Source: Chaenocephalus aceratus (Eukaryota > Chordata > Actinopteri > Perciformes > Channichthyidae). Taken from it: 64,000 bases of DNA. Position 1 is the first letter of the stretch, and each line of letters opens with the position of its first letter. The stretch spans positions 118,501-182,500 of the forward strand of contig JAMFTG010000287.1 in NCBI GenBank assembly GCA_023974075.1, read 5' to 3'. Positions 1-11,552 of this stretch are shown one piece after another. The notes under the pieces were generated by a model. The model saw only the letters and a program-made list of their open reading frames with translations. It did not search any database and was not told the DNA's origin. The translations under genes were made by a program, and so were the position numbers.

Positions 1-767
1 ACTGATCGCAGTTCAGCTTTAATGTTGCTTCCACGACACCTCTTACAGACAACAAAAGTTACTTGACATGTCAATAGAGATCACCTGCACTGTAAATGAA
101 TGGTATTGTTTGGACGCGTCACGTGCAGGTTCCTTGCTGTTCTGAGTTATATCTGTATGGTTTATTGCACTTACTGTAATAATTTGGATAGAAATGTCTG
201 ATAAATGTTGTCTGCATGTAATGTCCCAGTCTATCTTCACCTGCCTGCTCCAAGGCCATGCACACTTTGTTGTTGACGTGCGTAATGCCAGCATATTGTG
301 TGCCACTCATCCTCCAATAAACCCTCATTCAGAGTCCTTTTCAGATTCCTCAATCTCCGTCTCCGTCTTTTGACTGAGCTTTCAAAGCCTTTTTCCTTTT
401 CTGTGTGACTGTGAAACTGCTGCTGCTGCTGATTCATACAACATGCAATTAAAAGCTCCTTAAGGATTAGTGTCCTCTGTTCTGGGAACACGGTGAACTT
501 TAAGTGAACTTTAAATACCATGAAGGAACCATGTTTCTGTGGGATTAGCAGAGAGACATACCTTACACACTGTCGATTAGCTTCATCAAGGGAATCTTTA
601 AGAATGACTATTATAGGTCTGGAAGCCGTGGTTTGAAGAAACACTGGCTCTTGATTAGCTAACTTCAGTAAAAGTATCAGAGAGACATGAGTTGAAAAGT
701 ATAGGTCAGCAAAAAGGAAAGGTCACAGACATTTCCCGAGGGTCGTGAGAGAATGCATTGATTGACC
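1..767. other. Unassigned sequence
   Basis: I recognise no exon, RNA gene or transposon here. There is a short CTG run near 417-431. Two open frames on the minus strand (about 87 and 135 codons) are low-complexity or composition-driven and match no family I know. Treat as unannotated non-coding DNA. Confidence 0.5.
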
Positions 768-775
768 TTTTAGGG

Positions 776-1322
776 CAGGGGTGTCAAACTCAAGGCCCGG
801 GGGCCACATTCGGCCCGCGACTTCATTTTCTGTGGCCCCACAAGAGCTTGCAAAGAATATAATATGTTTATTATACGGTTACATGCTACAGAAGCACGTT
901 GCCCATAAACTACATGTCCCACAATGCATCTCAAATATGACTTTTTTCTCAGAATTTGCCTTTTTTCTTCAAAATATGCATTTTTTCATAGAATTCCTTT
1001 TTCTCAGAATTAGATTTTTATTTCAAAATGTCACTTCTATTTATTTTTTCTCCAGAATTTGGCTTTTCTTTTTAAATCATTTTGGGACATACGCACTGAA
1101 GAGACTTGCCCTAGACTTCTGCTTTCAGACGTAGTTAATTATGAAGTTATTACCCTATCCGATGATAATCCAATGCAGAGGCAATGATGTAATAATATAC
1201 ATTATTTTATATATATGATATATTTATATGTATTTTTATATAGTCTTAAAGTTACCACCGGCCGTTTGAGTGCAACCATAATGCTGATGTGGCCCGCGAT
1301 GAAATTGAGTTTGACACCCCTG
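776..1322. mobile_element. Non-autonomous hAT element, copy 1
   Basis: The 547-bp element begins CAGGGGTGTCAAACTCAAGG and ends with the inverted form GAGTTTGACACCCCTG. It is flanked by a perfect 8-bp duplication, ttttaggg, at 768-775 and 1323-1330. Eight-base duplications with CAG...CTG ends are the mark of the hAT superfamily. The inside is AT-rich, with several runs resembling ttttttcagaatt, and encodes no transposase, so it needs an enzyme from elsewhere. A second copy lies at 44671-45069 with its own different duplication, which proves independent insertions. Confidence 0.92.
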
Positions 1323-1330
1323 TTTTAGGG

Positions 1331-1994
1331 GATATCTTCCTGTTGTGTTTGCATGCATGTGTAACTGCAGTTTGTTGAATGTTTCTGTCGCCACTTGTGG
1401 TAGGATGTGGTTACTCCCCCCAAACATAAATACACATCTGCAAATATCACATGCATTAGTTCATAGCTACAGCTGTGGTTGAAATGTAAACAGTGGAGTA
1501 AAAAGCAGAATATTTCCCTCCAACGTATGAAGTGGCAGAAAACAGTGCATTATGCAGAACATGTCCCAGGTGTAAACACGCCTCACCTGCTGACCTACTT
1601 CCTGTTTGACACCTCACCTGTGCTCAGGTTGCAGCTCTCTCTCCTGAGTAAGCAGCAGAGTGCGGATGAAGTTGTCGGCTGCACCTCGGGTCAGGCGAGC
1701 CGCTCAGACATGGAGTCTTCTGCTTTATGACCTTCTCACTTCTCATGCTCCATATTTCATGTCAGCGGTGAAGTCACTGGGGAGGAGGTGGAGGTGTTTG
1801 TGTCCGTACTGTATTGGGGAGGGAGGGTCAGCCCCATCTGGACGACACGGCTGAACAGAGAGTCCTTTCACTGCTGCAGGGGAGGAAGTGTGTGAGAGGA
1901 CGGACAGAGAGGAGGGACGTCAGTGACAGGCACCATCAGCTGTGGCACTCAAAATACTCTATGTCTGATTATTACTAACTGGATATCCTACGAG
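1331..1994. other. Unassigned sequence
   Basis: No gene or repeat is recognised. The segment separates the first hAT element from the 37-bp minisatellite. It has modest GC-rich stretches around 1770-1920 but no frame with recognisable protein sequence. Confidence 0.45.
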
Positions 1995-4160
1995 TTAAAG
2001 GTCCACTTCTTCATGTCTTCTACATCAACATGTGTCCCTCTTCTCCATGTCTTTTATTCATCACATGTGTCCCCTCTTCTCCATGTCTCTTTCATCAACA
2101 TGTGTCCCCTCTTCTTCATGTCTCCTCTCTCAACATGTGTCCCCTCTTCTGCATGTCTCTTCTATCATCAACATGTGTCCCCTCTCTTCCATGTCTTCTA
2201 CTCAACATGTGTCCCCTCTTCTCATGTCTCTTCTACATCAACATGTGTCCCCTCTTCTTCCATGTCTCTTCTACATAACATGTGTCCCCTTTCTTCATGT
2301 CTCTTCTACATCAACATGTGTCCCTCTTCTTCTTCTTCATGTCTCTTCTCATCAACATGTGTCCCCTCTCTTCATGTCTCTTCTTCATCAACATGTGTCC
2401 CTCTTCTTCATGTCTCTCTACATCAACATGTGTCCCTCTTCTCATCAACATGTGTCCCCTCTTCTCATGTCTCTTCTCATCAACATGTGTCCCCTCTTCT
2501 TCATGTCTCTTCTACATCAACATGTGTCCCTCTTTCCATGTCTCTTCTACATCAACATGTGTCCCCTCTTCTCATGTCTCTTCTACTCAACATGTGTCCC
2601 TCTTCTCCATGTCTCTTCTACATCAACATGTGTCCCCTCTTCTTCATGTCTCTTCTACTCAAACATGTGTCCCCTTCTTCATGTCTCTTCTACATCAACA
2701 TGTCCCCTCTTCTTCATGTCTCTTCTACATCAACATGTGTCCCTCTTCTCATGTCTCTTCTACATCAACATGTGTCCCCTCTTCTTCCTGTCTCTTCTAC
2801 ATCAACATGTGTCCCCTCTTCTTCATGTCTCTCTACATCAACATGTGTCCCCTCTTTCTCCATGTCTCTTCTACATCAACATGTGTCCCCTCTTCTCCAT
2901 GTCTCTTCTACATCAACATGTGTCCCTCTTCTCATGTCTCTTCTACATCAACATGTGTCCCCTCTTCTTCAGTCTCTTCTACATCAACATGTGTCCCCTC
3001 TTCTCCATGTCTCTTCTACATCAACATGTGTCCCCTCTTATGTCTGCTCTCTACATCAACATGTGTCCCCTCTTCTTCATGTCTTCTACATCAACATGTG
3101 TCCCCTCTTCTCCATGTCTCTTCTACTCAACATGTGTCCCCTCTTCTTCATGTCTATTCTTCTAAATCAACATGTGTCCCCTCTCTTCATGTCTCTTCTA
3201 CATCAACATGTGTCCCCTTCTTCTCATGTCTCTTCTACATCAACATGTTCCCTCTTCTTCAATGTTCTTCATCAACATGTGTCCCTCTTCTTCATGTCTC
3301 TTATTCTAACATGTGCCCCTCTTCTTCATGTCTCTTCTACATCAACATGTGTCCCCTCTCTTATGTCTTTATACATCAACATGTGTCCCCTCTTCTTCAT
3401 GTCTCTTCTACACCATGTGTCCCCCTTCTCCATGTCTCTCTACATCAAACATGTGTCCCCTCTTCTCCATGTCTCTCTACATCAACATGTGTCCCTCTTC
3501 TTCATGTCTCTCTACATCAACATGTGTCCCCTCTTCTTCATGTCTCTTCTACATCAACATGTGTCCCCTCTTCTCCATGTCTCGCTTCATCAACATGTGT
3601 CCCCTCTTCTTCATGTCTCTTCTACATCAACATGTGTCCCCTCTTCTTCATGTCTTCTTCATCAACATGTGTCCCCTCTTCTCCATGTCTCTCTCATCAA
3701 CATGTGTCCCCTCTTCTTCATGTCTCTTCTACATCAACATGTGTCCCCTCTTCTTCATGTCTCTTCTACATCAACATGTGTCCCCTCTTCTTCATGTCTC
3801 TTCTACATCAACAACATGTGTCCCCTCTTCTTCATGTCTCTTCTACATCAACAACATGTGTCCCCTCTTCTCATGTCTCTTCTACATCAACATGTGTCCC
3901 CTCTTCTTCATGTTCTTCTTCATCAACATGTGTCCCCTCTTTTCATGTCTCTTCTACATCAACATGTGTCCCCTCTTCTTCATGTCTCTTCTTCATCAAC
4001 ATGTGTCCCCTCTTCTCCATGTCTCTTCTACATCAACATGTGTCCCTCTTCTTCATGTCTCTTCTTCATCACCATGTGTCCCCTCTTCTTCATGTCTCTT
4101 CTTCATCAACATGTGTCCCCTCTTCTTCATGTCTCTTCTACATCAACATGTGTCCCCTCT
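1995..4160 (+). repeat. 37-bp minisatellite, about 58 units
   Basis: The array is a head-to-tail repeat of a pyrimidine-rich unit containing tctacatcaacatgtgtccc followed by ctcttcttcatgtct. The regular period is 37 bp, but many units lack 1-4 bases. The unit has no stop codon in any of the three plus-strand frames. Because 37 is not a multiple of three, each frame cycles through three peptides (HQHVSPL, STSTCVPS and FYINMCPLF types), giving overlapping open frames of up to 762 codons. These are not genes. The left edge starts at a TTAA (1995-1998) followed by AGGTCCACTTCTTCATGTCT. This resembles the ends of the TTAA-type MITEs elsewhere in the window, so the seed may lie inside such an element. 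Confidence 0.93.
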
Positions 4161-5465
4161 GTGGAAAGAGACTCTGAAAGTTTCAGGAACAAAGATTTTC
4201 TCTCTTTTTGATCCATTTCTATAAAAACCTGTCTGAAAATGAGCTGATCAGATTTTGGCCACTTTATGATGTCATAACGATGTCTTGTCTTGTGTAGCCA
4301 TTAGCCAATCAGCAACCAAGGTAAGAGTTGGTTCTTGGCCTTGTTTGACAGAGTATGAATGGAGGAGAGAAGATAGTGACGGAGGTTTAATTAAGCTATG
4401 TGGTTTTATTTCAGGCACTGGAGCCTCTCGGCTACCAAAGCACTCACAATTCTTGTTCGTTGAAGTGAGTTTGGTTAATGACACCATCGGCCCTTTATCT
4501 TAGTATGATCTCCTGAACAAAATGAAGGATCCATTTATGGCACAAAGTTTTGGAAAGAAAATGCAACTCTCTGCCAGTGAGAGAAGCCAGAACGAGATGT
4601 GCAACAGTTGCCAGATGTTGTCATACACTCATTTGCCTTTTTGGCGACATCATCATCGCATTTAGTGCAAAACACGTGGGTGTTGTGTCGGCTGCAGTGA
4701 GTACGGCACTAGCTCTGAGCAGCCCCTCGGTATACAATTACAATATAACATACATATATGTATGTCTTGCTTTTTCCCTGATGCTCCTGAATAGGAATGA
4801 AAACATAAATCATCATGTGTTTTCTTGCAAAAGCCTAGCCAACAACAAAAACAATTGAGAAACTGGTAAAAAGGTCGTCTTTAATTTAAAACAGAAAGCA
4901 CCAATTCTTGCTCAGACTTTTTGTAGAAGTTAGATCAATGAAGTAATGGGCAACAGTGTTGATAATCAATTACTCGATTGAGTGATTATTTAGCGGAAAC
5001 TCCAAACTTTTTTTTCAGCTGTAAGAAAAGTGTGTGTTTCTGGTTGTTGTCGGTTTATATGATTGTAAAATGTATATATTTTGAGTTTGGCTCAGATAAA
5101 GACACTATTTGAGCTCTGTGATTTTGTATTCATTGCAACTTTATCATTTTTGTGACATTTTGTAGACCAGAACATTCCTGATTGAGTGGGAAAAACCTTT
5201 TTTCTTATTATTAGTTTATTTTATCTTAAGGGACTGATGCTGCAGCTATTGTGCATAACAAGTGGGTTTTTTCACATATATTTGTGGAAAAGCGCATCCA
5301 GTGTTACGCAGAGATCTGAAGTAATGGTGCATGTCAGACAATTTAGCCACAAATGCTGGTACCACAGCATTTTTATTTACCGTCTCAAAGTGTCTGTGTA
5401 TTGAACACACATCGAGTGTGATTATAGGCGTGAAACTAATCAATTCAACATCAACCACATCCTTT
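4161..5465. other. Possible remainder of the element holding the minisatellite, then unassigned DNA
   Basis: The first ~450 bp after the array (about 4161-4640) reads like the body of a dispersed teleost repeat rather than unique DNA, judged only from general familiarity with fish repeats. It includes a patch saying agccattagccaatcagcaa. No opposite terminus is visible, so I do not give it boundaries. From about 4650 to 5465 I see AT-rich DNA without a recognisable gene. Confidence 0.3.
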
Positions 5466-5690
5466 CATTACATTGTCACATCACATGTTACATGTTAGAC
5501 GCTTTTATCCAAAGCGACTTACATGCTCAATACTGTGGGCAATCCCACAGGAGCTACTTTGGGGTGAAGTGTCTCAGGGACACAACGACATGCTGACTGC
5601 TAGTGGGGTTTGAACCTGTGCTCCCCTGACCCCAACACCAACGCACAAACCCACTGGGTGCAGTTACACCATTTCATTTCAAAATGAAAA
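5466..5690 (-). mobile_element. tRNA-derived SINE with an L2/UnaL2-type 3' tail
   Basis: Read on the minus strand, this has a tRNA-like head and a LINE-like tail. The polymerase III box B is visible as GGTTCAAACCC (complement of 5606-5616). A degraded box A lies about 35-45 bp upstream (around 5650-5662). The tail carries the 17-nt stem-loop CGCTTTGGATAAAAGCG (complement of 5500-5516), with a GGATA loop, followed by imperfect ATGTA-type repeats. The same stem-loop ends the L2-type LINE copies at 16383 and 32395, consistent with a SINE mobilised by that LINE's reverse transcriptase. Short tttcatt-like matches at both edges could be the target duplication, but I am not certain. Confidence 0.75.
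5500..5516 (-). other. LINE/SINE 3' recognition stem-loop (SINE copy)
   Basis: Six-base-pair stem with loop GGATA, read as CGCTTTGGATAAAAGCG on the minus strand. In the eel UnaL2/UnaSINE system a stem-loop with this loop is the site recognised by the LINE reverse transcriptase. Function here is inferred by similarity. Confidence 0.75.
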
Positions 5691-5758
5691 CAGTTAAAAA
5701 ACTAAACACACACACTAGCTTACAGTCAGGTGTGGTTTTCATATGGAGGGTGAGGTTG

Positions 5759-5821
5759 ACACACACACACACACCACACACACACACAACACACCACACA
5801 CACACACACCACACACACACA
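5759..5821. repeat. CA microsatellite, interrupted
   Basis: Imperfect (CA)n with repeated cac-cac and caa-cac interruptions. Confidence 0.95.
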
Positions 5822-6310
5822 CAGCTCTTACATAAAGGGAATTTCTTTTTAGGTTTGAAATGAAATGAGGGTGAGTAGCTCCTGCATGATCATGTTACTA
5901 CGACAAACACACGCTCACACTTGTCTGAGACATTACAACACCCCTGTTTGTCCCGCTCACCCCATGAAAACACCCACACACACACCGTAATGATGTCTTC
6001 AGCTGAAGAGCTGCATGCAGGTAATGGTTTCAGATAATCACCTTCACCACTCGCATCATTATCATCAGAAACTCCATCAGCTAGCAGCAGGGCCGCTTGT
6101 TTCAGCAATTCATTGAAGCTTTATGATAAATACACTGAGGGACACACACACACACACACACTAAATATCCCAGATGCCTTTGCATAATTTCCTGATATTT
6201 TAGGGAATTTCGTGCTACTCAAATTGGAAATAAACTTCTTGGGTTTTGAAACGAAGTTTTGCTGCACAGCATGAGTTTATAACTTTACTCTGCATGTATA
6301 TTAGACTTTT
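5822..6310. other. Unassigned sequence with a short CA run
   Basis: No gene is recognised. A clean (AC)10 run lies at 6142-6161. The remainder leads into the 3' end of the minus-strand LINE. Confidence 0.45.
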
Positions 6311-7138
6311 ATTTATTGGGATAAACCCCTGAGATGCACCATCTCGTTTTCACAGGGGGTCCCGACAATTGCAACAACTTGCAGACACACATAAACAAAA
6401 AAAAACAAAATCAAAACATGACAAACAAGACAAACCACATACAGTCTGTTAAGTAAAATTCAAGTAATACTTACAATAATTACAATTTGAGACAGTCGAG
6501 CAAATCAGTTTTCATCCAATATCATTTCATCAAAAAACAAGTACAGACCAGTTGAAAGTGAGATGATAATGCATGTTAAACATTACCCAATGATGCAAGA
6601 GATCTAATGGCAGCAGGTAAAGTATTCCAGTCTGTTGGGGCTTTGAACTAATAAACGCTCTTCTGCACAGTCAATTTTTTTTGCAGAGAAATAAATCTGA
6701 AACAGAATGTCTAACTTGATGAATTGGTGAGTAGGAGTACAAAGTACTGCATTTAAATAAGGGGATAGTTAAGATAATTGCGTTTAAATATCTTGCTGAA
6801 GCCTAATGCGTGTGTCTTATTACATTTAACTGACGGCCATTTACGGTTCACTACACTTGTGCTACCGTGACTGTCGTAAGAAAAGACAACCAAGAACAAT
6901 CGTGCATAGTTCTATTGTATGGCTATATGTTGAGTGGAGCAGCAAGAATATGATTTATGTGCATTTTCGGTAGACAAAATCACCACTTAGTCCATAATCG
7001 GACTCAAGAATAAGTTGAGAAGCAATTCTCTTATGGACACTGAGCGTAAAACAATTGCGAGATTCCATAATTGACTTTTTGTATTACAGCACATGCTTTA
7101 TATGTAGTTTAAATGAAAGTGCAGAGTCTAGCCATACA

Positions 7139-9239
7139 TCAAGATAATAAAGCTATCAACTTTATGCAGAGAAGTGCCATCCTTACATGTTTTACTACAT
7201 TAGGTTTAGATTTGAGCTTCTGCCTGGTACCAAAGACCATAGTATAAGATTTTGTTTTGTTGAGCAGTAGTTTATTGTGTGATAGCCAGTCCTGTAAGAT
7301 ATTACAATCCGATTGAAGAGAGATCTGAATTTGTGAAAAGTCAGATTTGGATGTATATATGACAGTGTCATCAGCATAAAGGTGAGTACGACAATTAATG
7401 AGACAAGAAGATAAATAATTTATGTAAATAGAAAACAGAAGTGGGCCCAGAGTTGATCCTTGGGGTACACCCTTTTGTTGGATCAACAAGTCAGACTGTT
7501 TTCCATTAACAACCACACATTGCTTTCTACTGTGAAGGTACGAGTTAAACCATAACACTGTATTATTAGAAAGGCCAATGCCGTGAAGTTTATCCAAAAG
7601 CAGATATCGATCAACAAAATCAAAGGCTTTTGCCAAGTCAATAAAAATTGCGCCTGTGATTCTGTGATAGCATTATGAACTTCGTGTGGTAGAATCTTCT
7701 TAAAAGAAAAATAACTGTTGCAGTATGAGTTACTATTAGAAATACCAGTCGACAAATAGGAGTCAGATAGTAGTGTGGAACATACATTAGTGAAATGCTG
7801 ATTTAAATATTTGGGCAATGGATAATGGGTCATGAATTATTTTATTAATAGAATGTTTACCTGATTTATTTAAAAATATATTTCATTTTACTCCAAAATT
7901 GCTTGGGATTCTTAACCCTTTAACTGCCGGACCAAGAAAAAAGCTATGGAAAAATTATGTTTTGCATTTTCTTATCAAATGGGCCACAAATAAGCACAAA
8001 CACATTTTTTTTGACAACTGACCACACAGTTTTGTTTTTATGAGCCTCTACCAAATGGTCAAGCTGGCCTTCTATGGTAAAAGTACATTTTCAACAATCA
8101 TCATATACAGTACAGTATTTGTATGCATCAAACTCAAATAAAACACAAACTCAAATACATGTGTTTCTTTTATGGAAAATGAGCAATATATACAACCAGA
8201 TATAATTCATAAAAGATAATAAATTATAATTGTAAAAAAAAAAAAATGGAAAAAAGTAATGCAAGTGTTTTTCATGATAAAAAAAATACTTGCTCATCTT
8301 ACTGTATATGCTGAATTGGCCTAACAGGAAACCACTGGCCTAACAGCAAATGTCTATATCCTGTGTTGGCCTAACTTGCTCATCTGTGTGCAATTTTGGG
8401 CTGAATGCCATGCGTGAAAGGTGCTATATAAATTATTATCACTCTTTCACTCCGAGACTCATAAGGCAGTACTAGATTTAGTAATATTACCATGAATCTA
8501 GCCATTTATTTACCATATTTTATTGGAAAACATCTCTGAAACTCTGAAAAAGTCATATTGCTAGCTTACCATAAAAGGCCAATTCGACCGATTGGTTGAG
8601 CATATTTTCAAACAAATAATTACACCCTTGTTAAAACTTTGTTTGTGCATCAAGTTATGTAATTATGTTCAGTCAGTGCCCTGCCACTAAAGTATGTCAA
8701 AAAGGATATGGTTACCTTACAAGAGTTGACCAAAAAGAGTGATTTCTTCAGCAGTGATTTTTAGCATTGCCAACTTTCTCAGTTGAAGCTAGCTGAAGGG
8801 CATTCTGTTTGAACCACAGTGACATCTAGAGGTTGTTTTGTGTATAACATGTCAACCAAAGGGTAGAGCTGGCTGAATCAGATGGAGTTACACTTTTTTT
8901 TCCTTTTTTTCAACAAGATATCAAGACGCAAAATGTGCTCTACCAAATGGTGGTGGTGGCAGTTAAAGGGTTTTAAAGTCCGATGTGAGAGATTCTTTAT
9001 AGTAGTTCGATTTAGCATTTCGGGTTTTGGTTTTACTCAGATTTCGGAGATGCCTGTATACTTCCCAATCGGCTATAGTTCTTGAATGACGATATATCGA
9101 CCATGCTTTATCCCTTTCCCTAAAGAGACTGATGAGTTCAGAATTGATCCAAGGGAGATGTTGACCTTTGACCTTAACCGTTCTCACAGGTGCATGTTTG
9201 TTCATGACATCCGTGAGCTCTTTATGCAGAAAATCCCAA
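7139..9239 (-). pseudogene. LINE reverse transcriptase region, broken
   Basis: Minus-strand reading from 9205 gives a linker region with LPWINSELISLFRERDKAW, a typical conserved stretch between endonuclease and reverse transcriptase in CR1/L2/Jockey-type LINEs. It breaks at SDFK (about 8977), where the piggyBac-like element is inserted, and resumes at NPKQFW (about 7911). The reverse transcriptase core is seen at 7636-7195: AKAFDFVDRYLLLDKL (usually SKAFDTVDH), KGVPQGSTLGPLLFSIYIN and the catalytic box YADDTVIY. Stops and frame changes occur near 7636, 7833 and after 7200. The enzyme would copy LINE RNA at a nicked target, but this copy cannot make a full protein. Confidence 0.85.
7912..8976. 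mobile_element. piggyBac-like non-autonomous element inside the LINE
   Basis: The ends are inverted: CCCTTTAACTGCC follows TTAA at 7912-7915, and GGCAGTTAAAGGG precedes a TTAA at 8973-8976 with two extra T residues between. TTAA targets and CCCTTT ends suit piggyBac. An alternative reading is a 15-bp inverted repeat AACCCTTTAACTGCC with a 2-bp duplication. Joining the flanks restores the LINE frame SDFK-NPKQFW, which proves the insertion. The interior (~1.05 kb) has no transposase; it has three copies of tggcctaac (8310-8375) and a LINE-tail-like patch gaaaggtgctatataaa near 8416. Confidence 0.85.
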
Positions 9240-9984
9240 GCATCTTGTACAAAAGGTATTAGTTGAAATCAACATCATTAATAAATAAATCAACATGCCA
9301 TTTTTTATATTGTCTGATTTTGACTAGTTTTGGAGGCAGTTTAATTAATTTGATTTTCCATACGCAATAAACAATTGAATGATCGCTGAAGCAATCCGAC
9401 ATGTCACCGGCTTTTAAGATCATGTCCGGGTGTGACACCAGTATCCAGTCAAGCAGAGAGTGATACGAGTTGGCTCATTAATTAGCTGTTTAACATTTAG
9501 ACTACTGAAACGTTTTTTCTCTCCATCAGATGATTTATGCAACCAATGTTTTTTGAAATCACCAAGCAAGATTATTTAATTGAGTTGAGTTGATAGTGTT
9601 GATTATGTGGTTAAAAGACTCTGCAGGTGAAGAAGGTGGCCTATCGATGCTACCAATAGTTACACATTTATTTTCATGAAAAATTATTTTAAGAAAAATG
9701 CATTCAAAATGTAGAGGCTCTATAGAAGTAGCAATTCGCTCAGTGACAAGGTCAGAGGAGACATAAATAGCCACACCTCCACCCCTGCTGCATCTATCAG
9801 ATCTGTAAAGCAAATAATTTGTGATTTGTAGTTCACTATCGAAAAAGTTACTATTAAGCCAAGTTTCGGAGAGTGTGATGATTTTAGGTTTATGTAGGAC
9901 AACCCATGTCCGAAGTAAATCAATTTTGGGCAATAGACTCCTGATATTCAAATGAATGATTTGTATACCCTTTAATTCATCCAT
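9240..9984 (-). pseudogene. LINE endonuclease domain, broken
   Basis: The minus-strand translation from 9984 opens with IIHLNIRSLLPKIDLL, carrying the catalytic asparagine of the NIRS box. It continues with LSETWLN (catalytic glutamate), RGGGVAIYV and GSIDRPP, where families usually have IYRPP. The next box normally reads GDFN but is GDFK here and is reached only after a frame change near 9565. The final SDHSIV box (catalytic aspartate and histidine) is intact at about 9390-9400. This is an APE-type endonuclease that would nick target DNA to prime reverse transcription. The frameshift and changed boxes make it inactive. Confidence 0.83.
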
Positions 9985-10372
9985 TCTGGAAATAATAACA
10001 AATAATGTTCACTGCCACTTGTTACGCATACATGTGATTCATGATTGTAAAGATTGCTATATTTAACCATTAATGTAAAACAGACATACAAAACATTCAA
10101 ACACAAAAGTAAAAAGACAGAAAAACACAAAACAACCATTAAGAAGGCCCAGCAGCCCTGGGCACCAAATCCCAGAGCATTACCATGAATACACTTAAAC
10201 ATAATAACTGATTACACAGAGCTCAGTCTGCATTACGAAGAGAATAAAGAAGTCGTAGCTCAAAGAAATTCATCCGAACGAACACAAGCATTATTTAACA
10301 ATAACAGCCACTTGGGGCAGTATTGCAATAGTAGAGGGCTCTAACGTGCCACAGAAGAAGAAGTAGTGACGT

Positions 10373-11552
10373 CAACGTGTATGAATGAGTGAGAGTACAT
10401 ATGTTTTATATGTAATTATAAATGTTTGCAATTTGTTTCAACATGTATTTCAATGGTATGGTTGAGTTGATTGTATCATTAGCACATACAGTACTTACGA
10501 TTAGGTCACACACCCCCTTTAAGGAGAGGTATGTGAGAATGAAAGGAAAACATTGGTTAAACTAAGAAGGTCTAATAGTTCAAAGATATATTTTCTCTCA
10601 ATATTGATTTGCATTGATTCATTATTTGCATGTCCAGAAAAAACATGCAATTCAAATCTTCACGAAAGATACATTTCTGTCACTTTTATGCAAACACTTT
10701 CTGGATCCACTCAACAACTTCTTATTTTTCCTCGTAATTTATTTCAGTAAATTCATAATTCAGGGAAATCTCATATCAAAAATGGGCCAGCAAATTAGTT
10801 GCAACCCTAGTGGGTGATTGTGTGGGTGATGTTTGTACATTTTCATACTTTTGAGGCAAAATAAAACGATTAAAAATGTCATTAGGGAATCTTAAAAATA
10901 CATAATACGTCCTTTTTTTGTTTCGCTGATATTAAAGAAAGCGGTAGAAGCAATATCGAGACGGATAGATGGTATCAAATGCCTTTCCCCTCATATAAAG
11001 TAACACATCTCAGGACTTCTTGTATCTTTTGACCTTTTACCAAAGCACCAGATGTTGTTTATCTTTTTTTTCTTCCGGGAGAGATCCAAAGCTTGAAAAA
11101 GCTCCAACGGGCAGTCACCCCTTCACCCTTGATGCCAGAAATAACTCTCCGTTCTTCTCTGGTTTAATAAGAACATAATTCTGTGCCTGACTGGCTGTAG
11201 AGAAAGGCCATGCTCGTACTCCTTCAGTGTATTGACTTTAGCAAAATGGAATAGGAAGATACTGTAAGCTGATAATAACCTCAAACTATCCAATACAAAG
11301 GAAGTTGTGACATTGGTTGTTTTAAAAGTAGTACAGCCGAAAGACAAGTGTTGTGTCTTAATTTGGGTACTTCTGTAGGCTACTTATTTTCAGTTTTCGT
11401 TACATAAGTCTATCCTAATGCCAATTATGATAAAAAATATATTTGACTACGAGTACCTGGATGATGAATTCAGTCAAAAGAGTAAACGCTGAACAATAGC
11501 CATCTTTGCTACGTAGCGGAAGTGGCGCTACCATTAGCTCTTGAGGTTGCTC
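10373..11552. other. Unassigned sequence
   Basis: About 1.2 kb with no recognised gene or repeat. Small open frames at 10553-10817 and 11123-11347 have no familiar protein features. The segment separates the LINE from the nested hAT stack. Confidence 0.45.

Larger units (their letters stand above)
6311..10372 (-). mobile_element. Decayed non-LTR retrotransposon (CR1/L2/Rex1-like group), interrupted
   Basis: On the minus strand the parts come in the order expected for a LINE: 5' leader (about 10372 to 9990), apurinic-type endonuclease (9984 to about 9240), linker and reverse transcriptase (9205 down to about 7000) and a long 3' region ending near 6311. Both enzyme domains contain stops and frameshifts. 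A 1.06-kb DNA transposon sits inside the linker at 7912-8976. Without it the LINE is about 3 kb. The outer limits are estimated from where element-like sequence fades, as no target duplication is obvious. Its 3' end lacks the GGATA-loop tail of the L2-type copies, so it belongs to a different family. Confidence 0.82.

Noticed and set aside
1923..4224. Very long open frames (762, 631, 377 and 303 codons) as a repeat-rich secreted protein gene
   Set aside because: They lie entirely in a stop-free 37-bp tandem repeat, overlap in all three frames, and lack a signal peptide, splice context or any non-repeat domain.
5606..5662. A genuine tRNA gene from the box A and box B matches
   Set aside because: Box A is degraded, no cloverleaf can be drawn, and the head is joined to a LINE-type tail, so it is a SINE.
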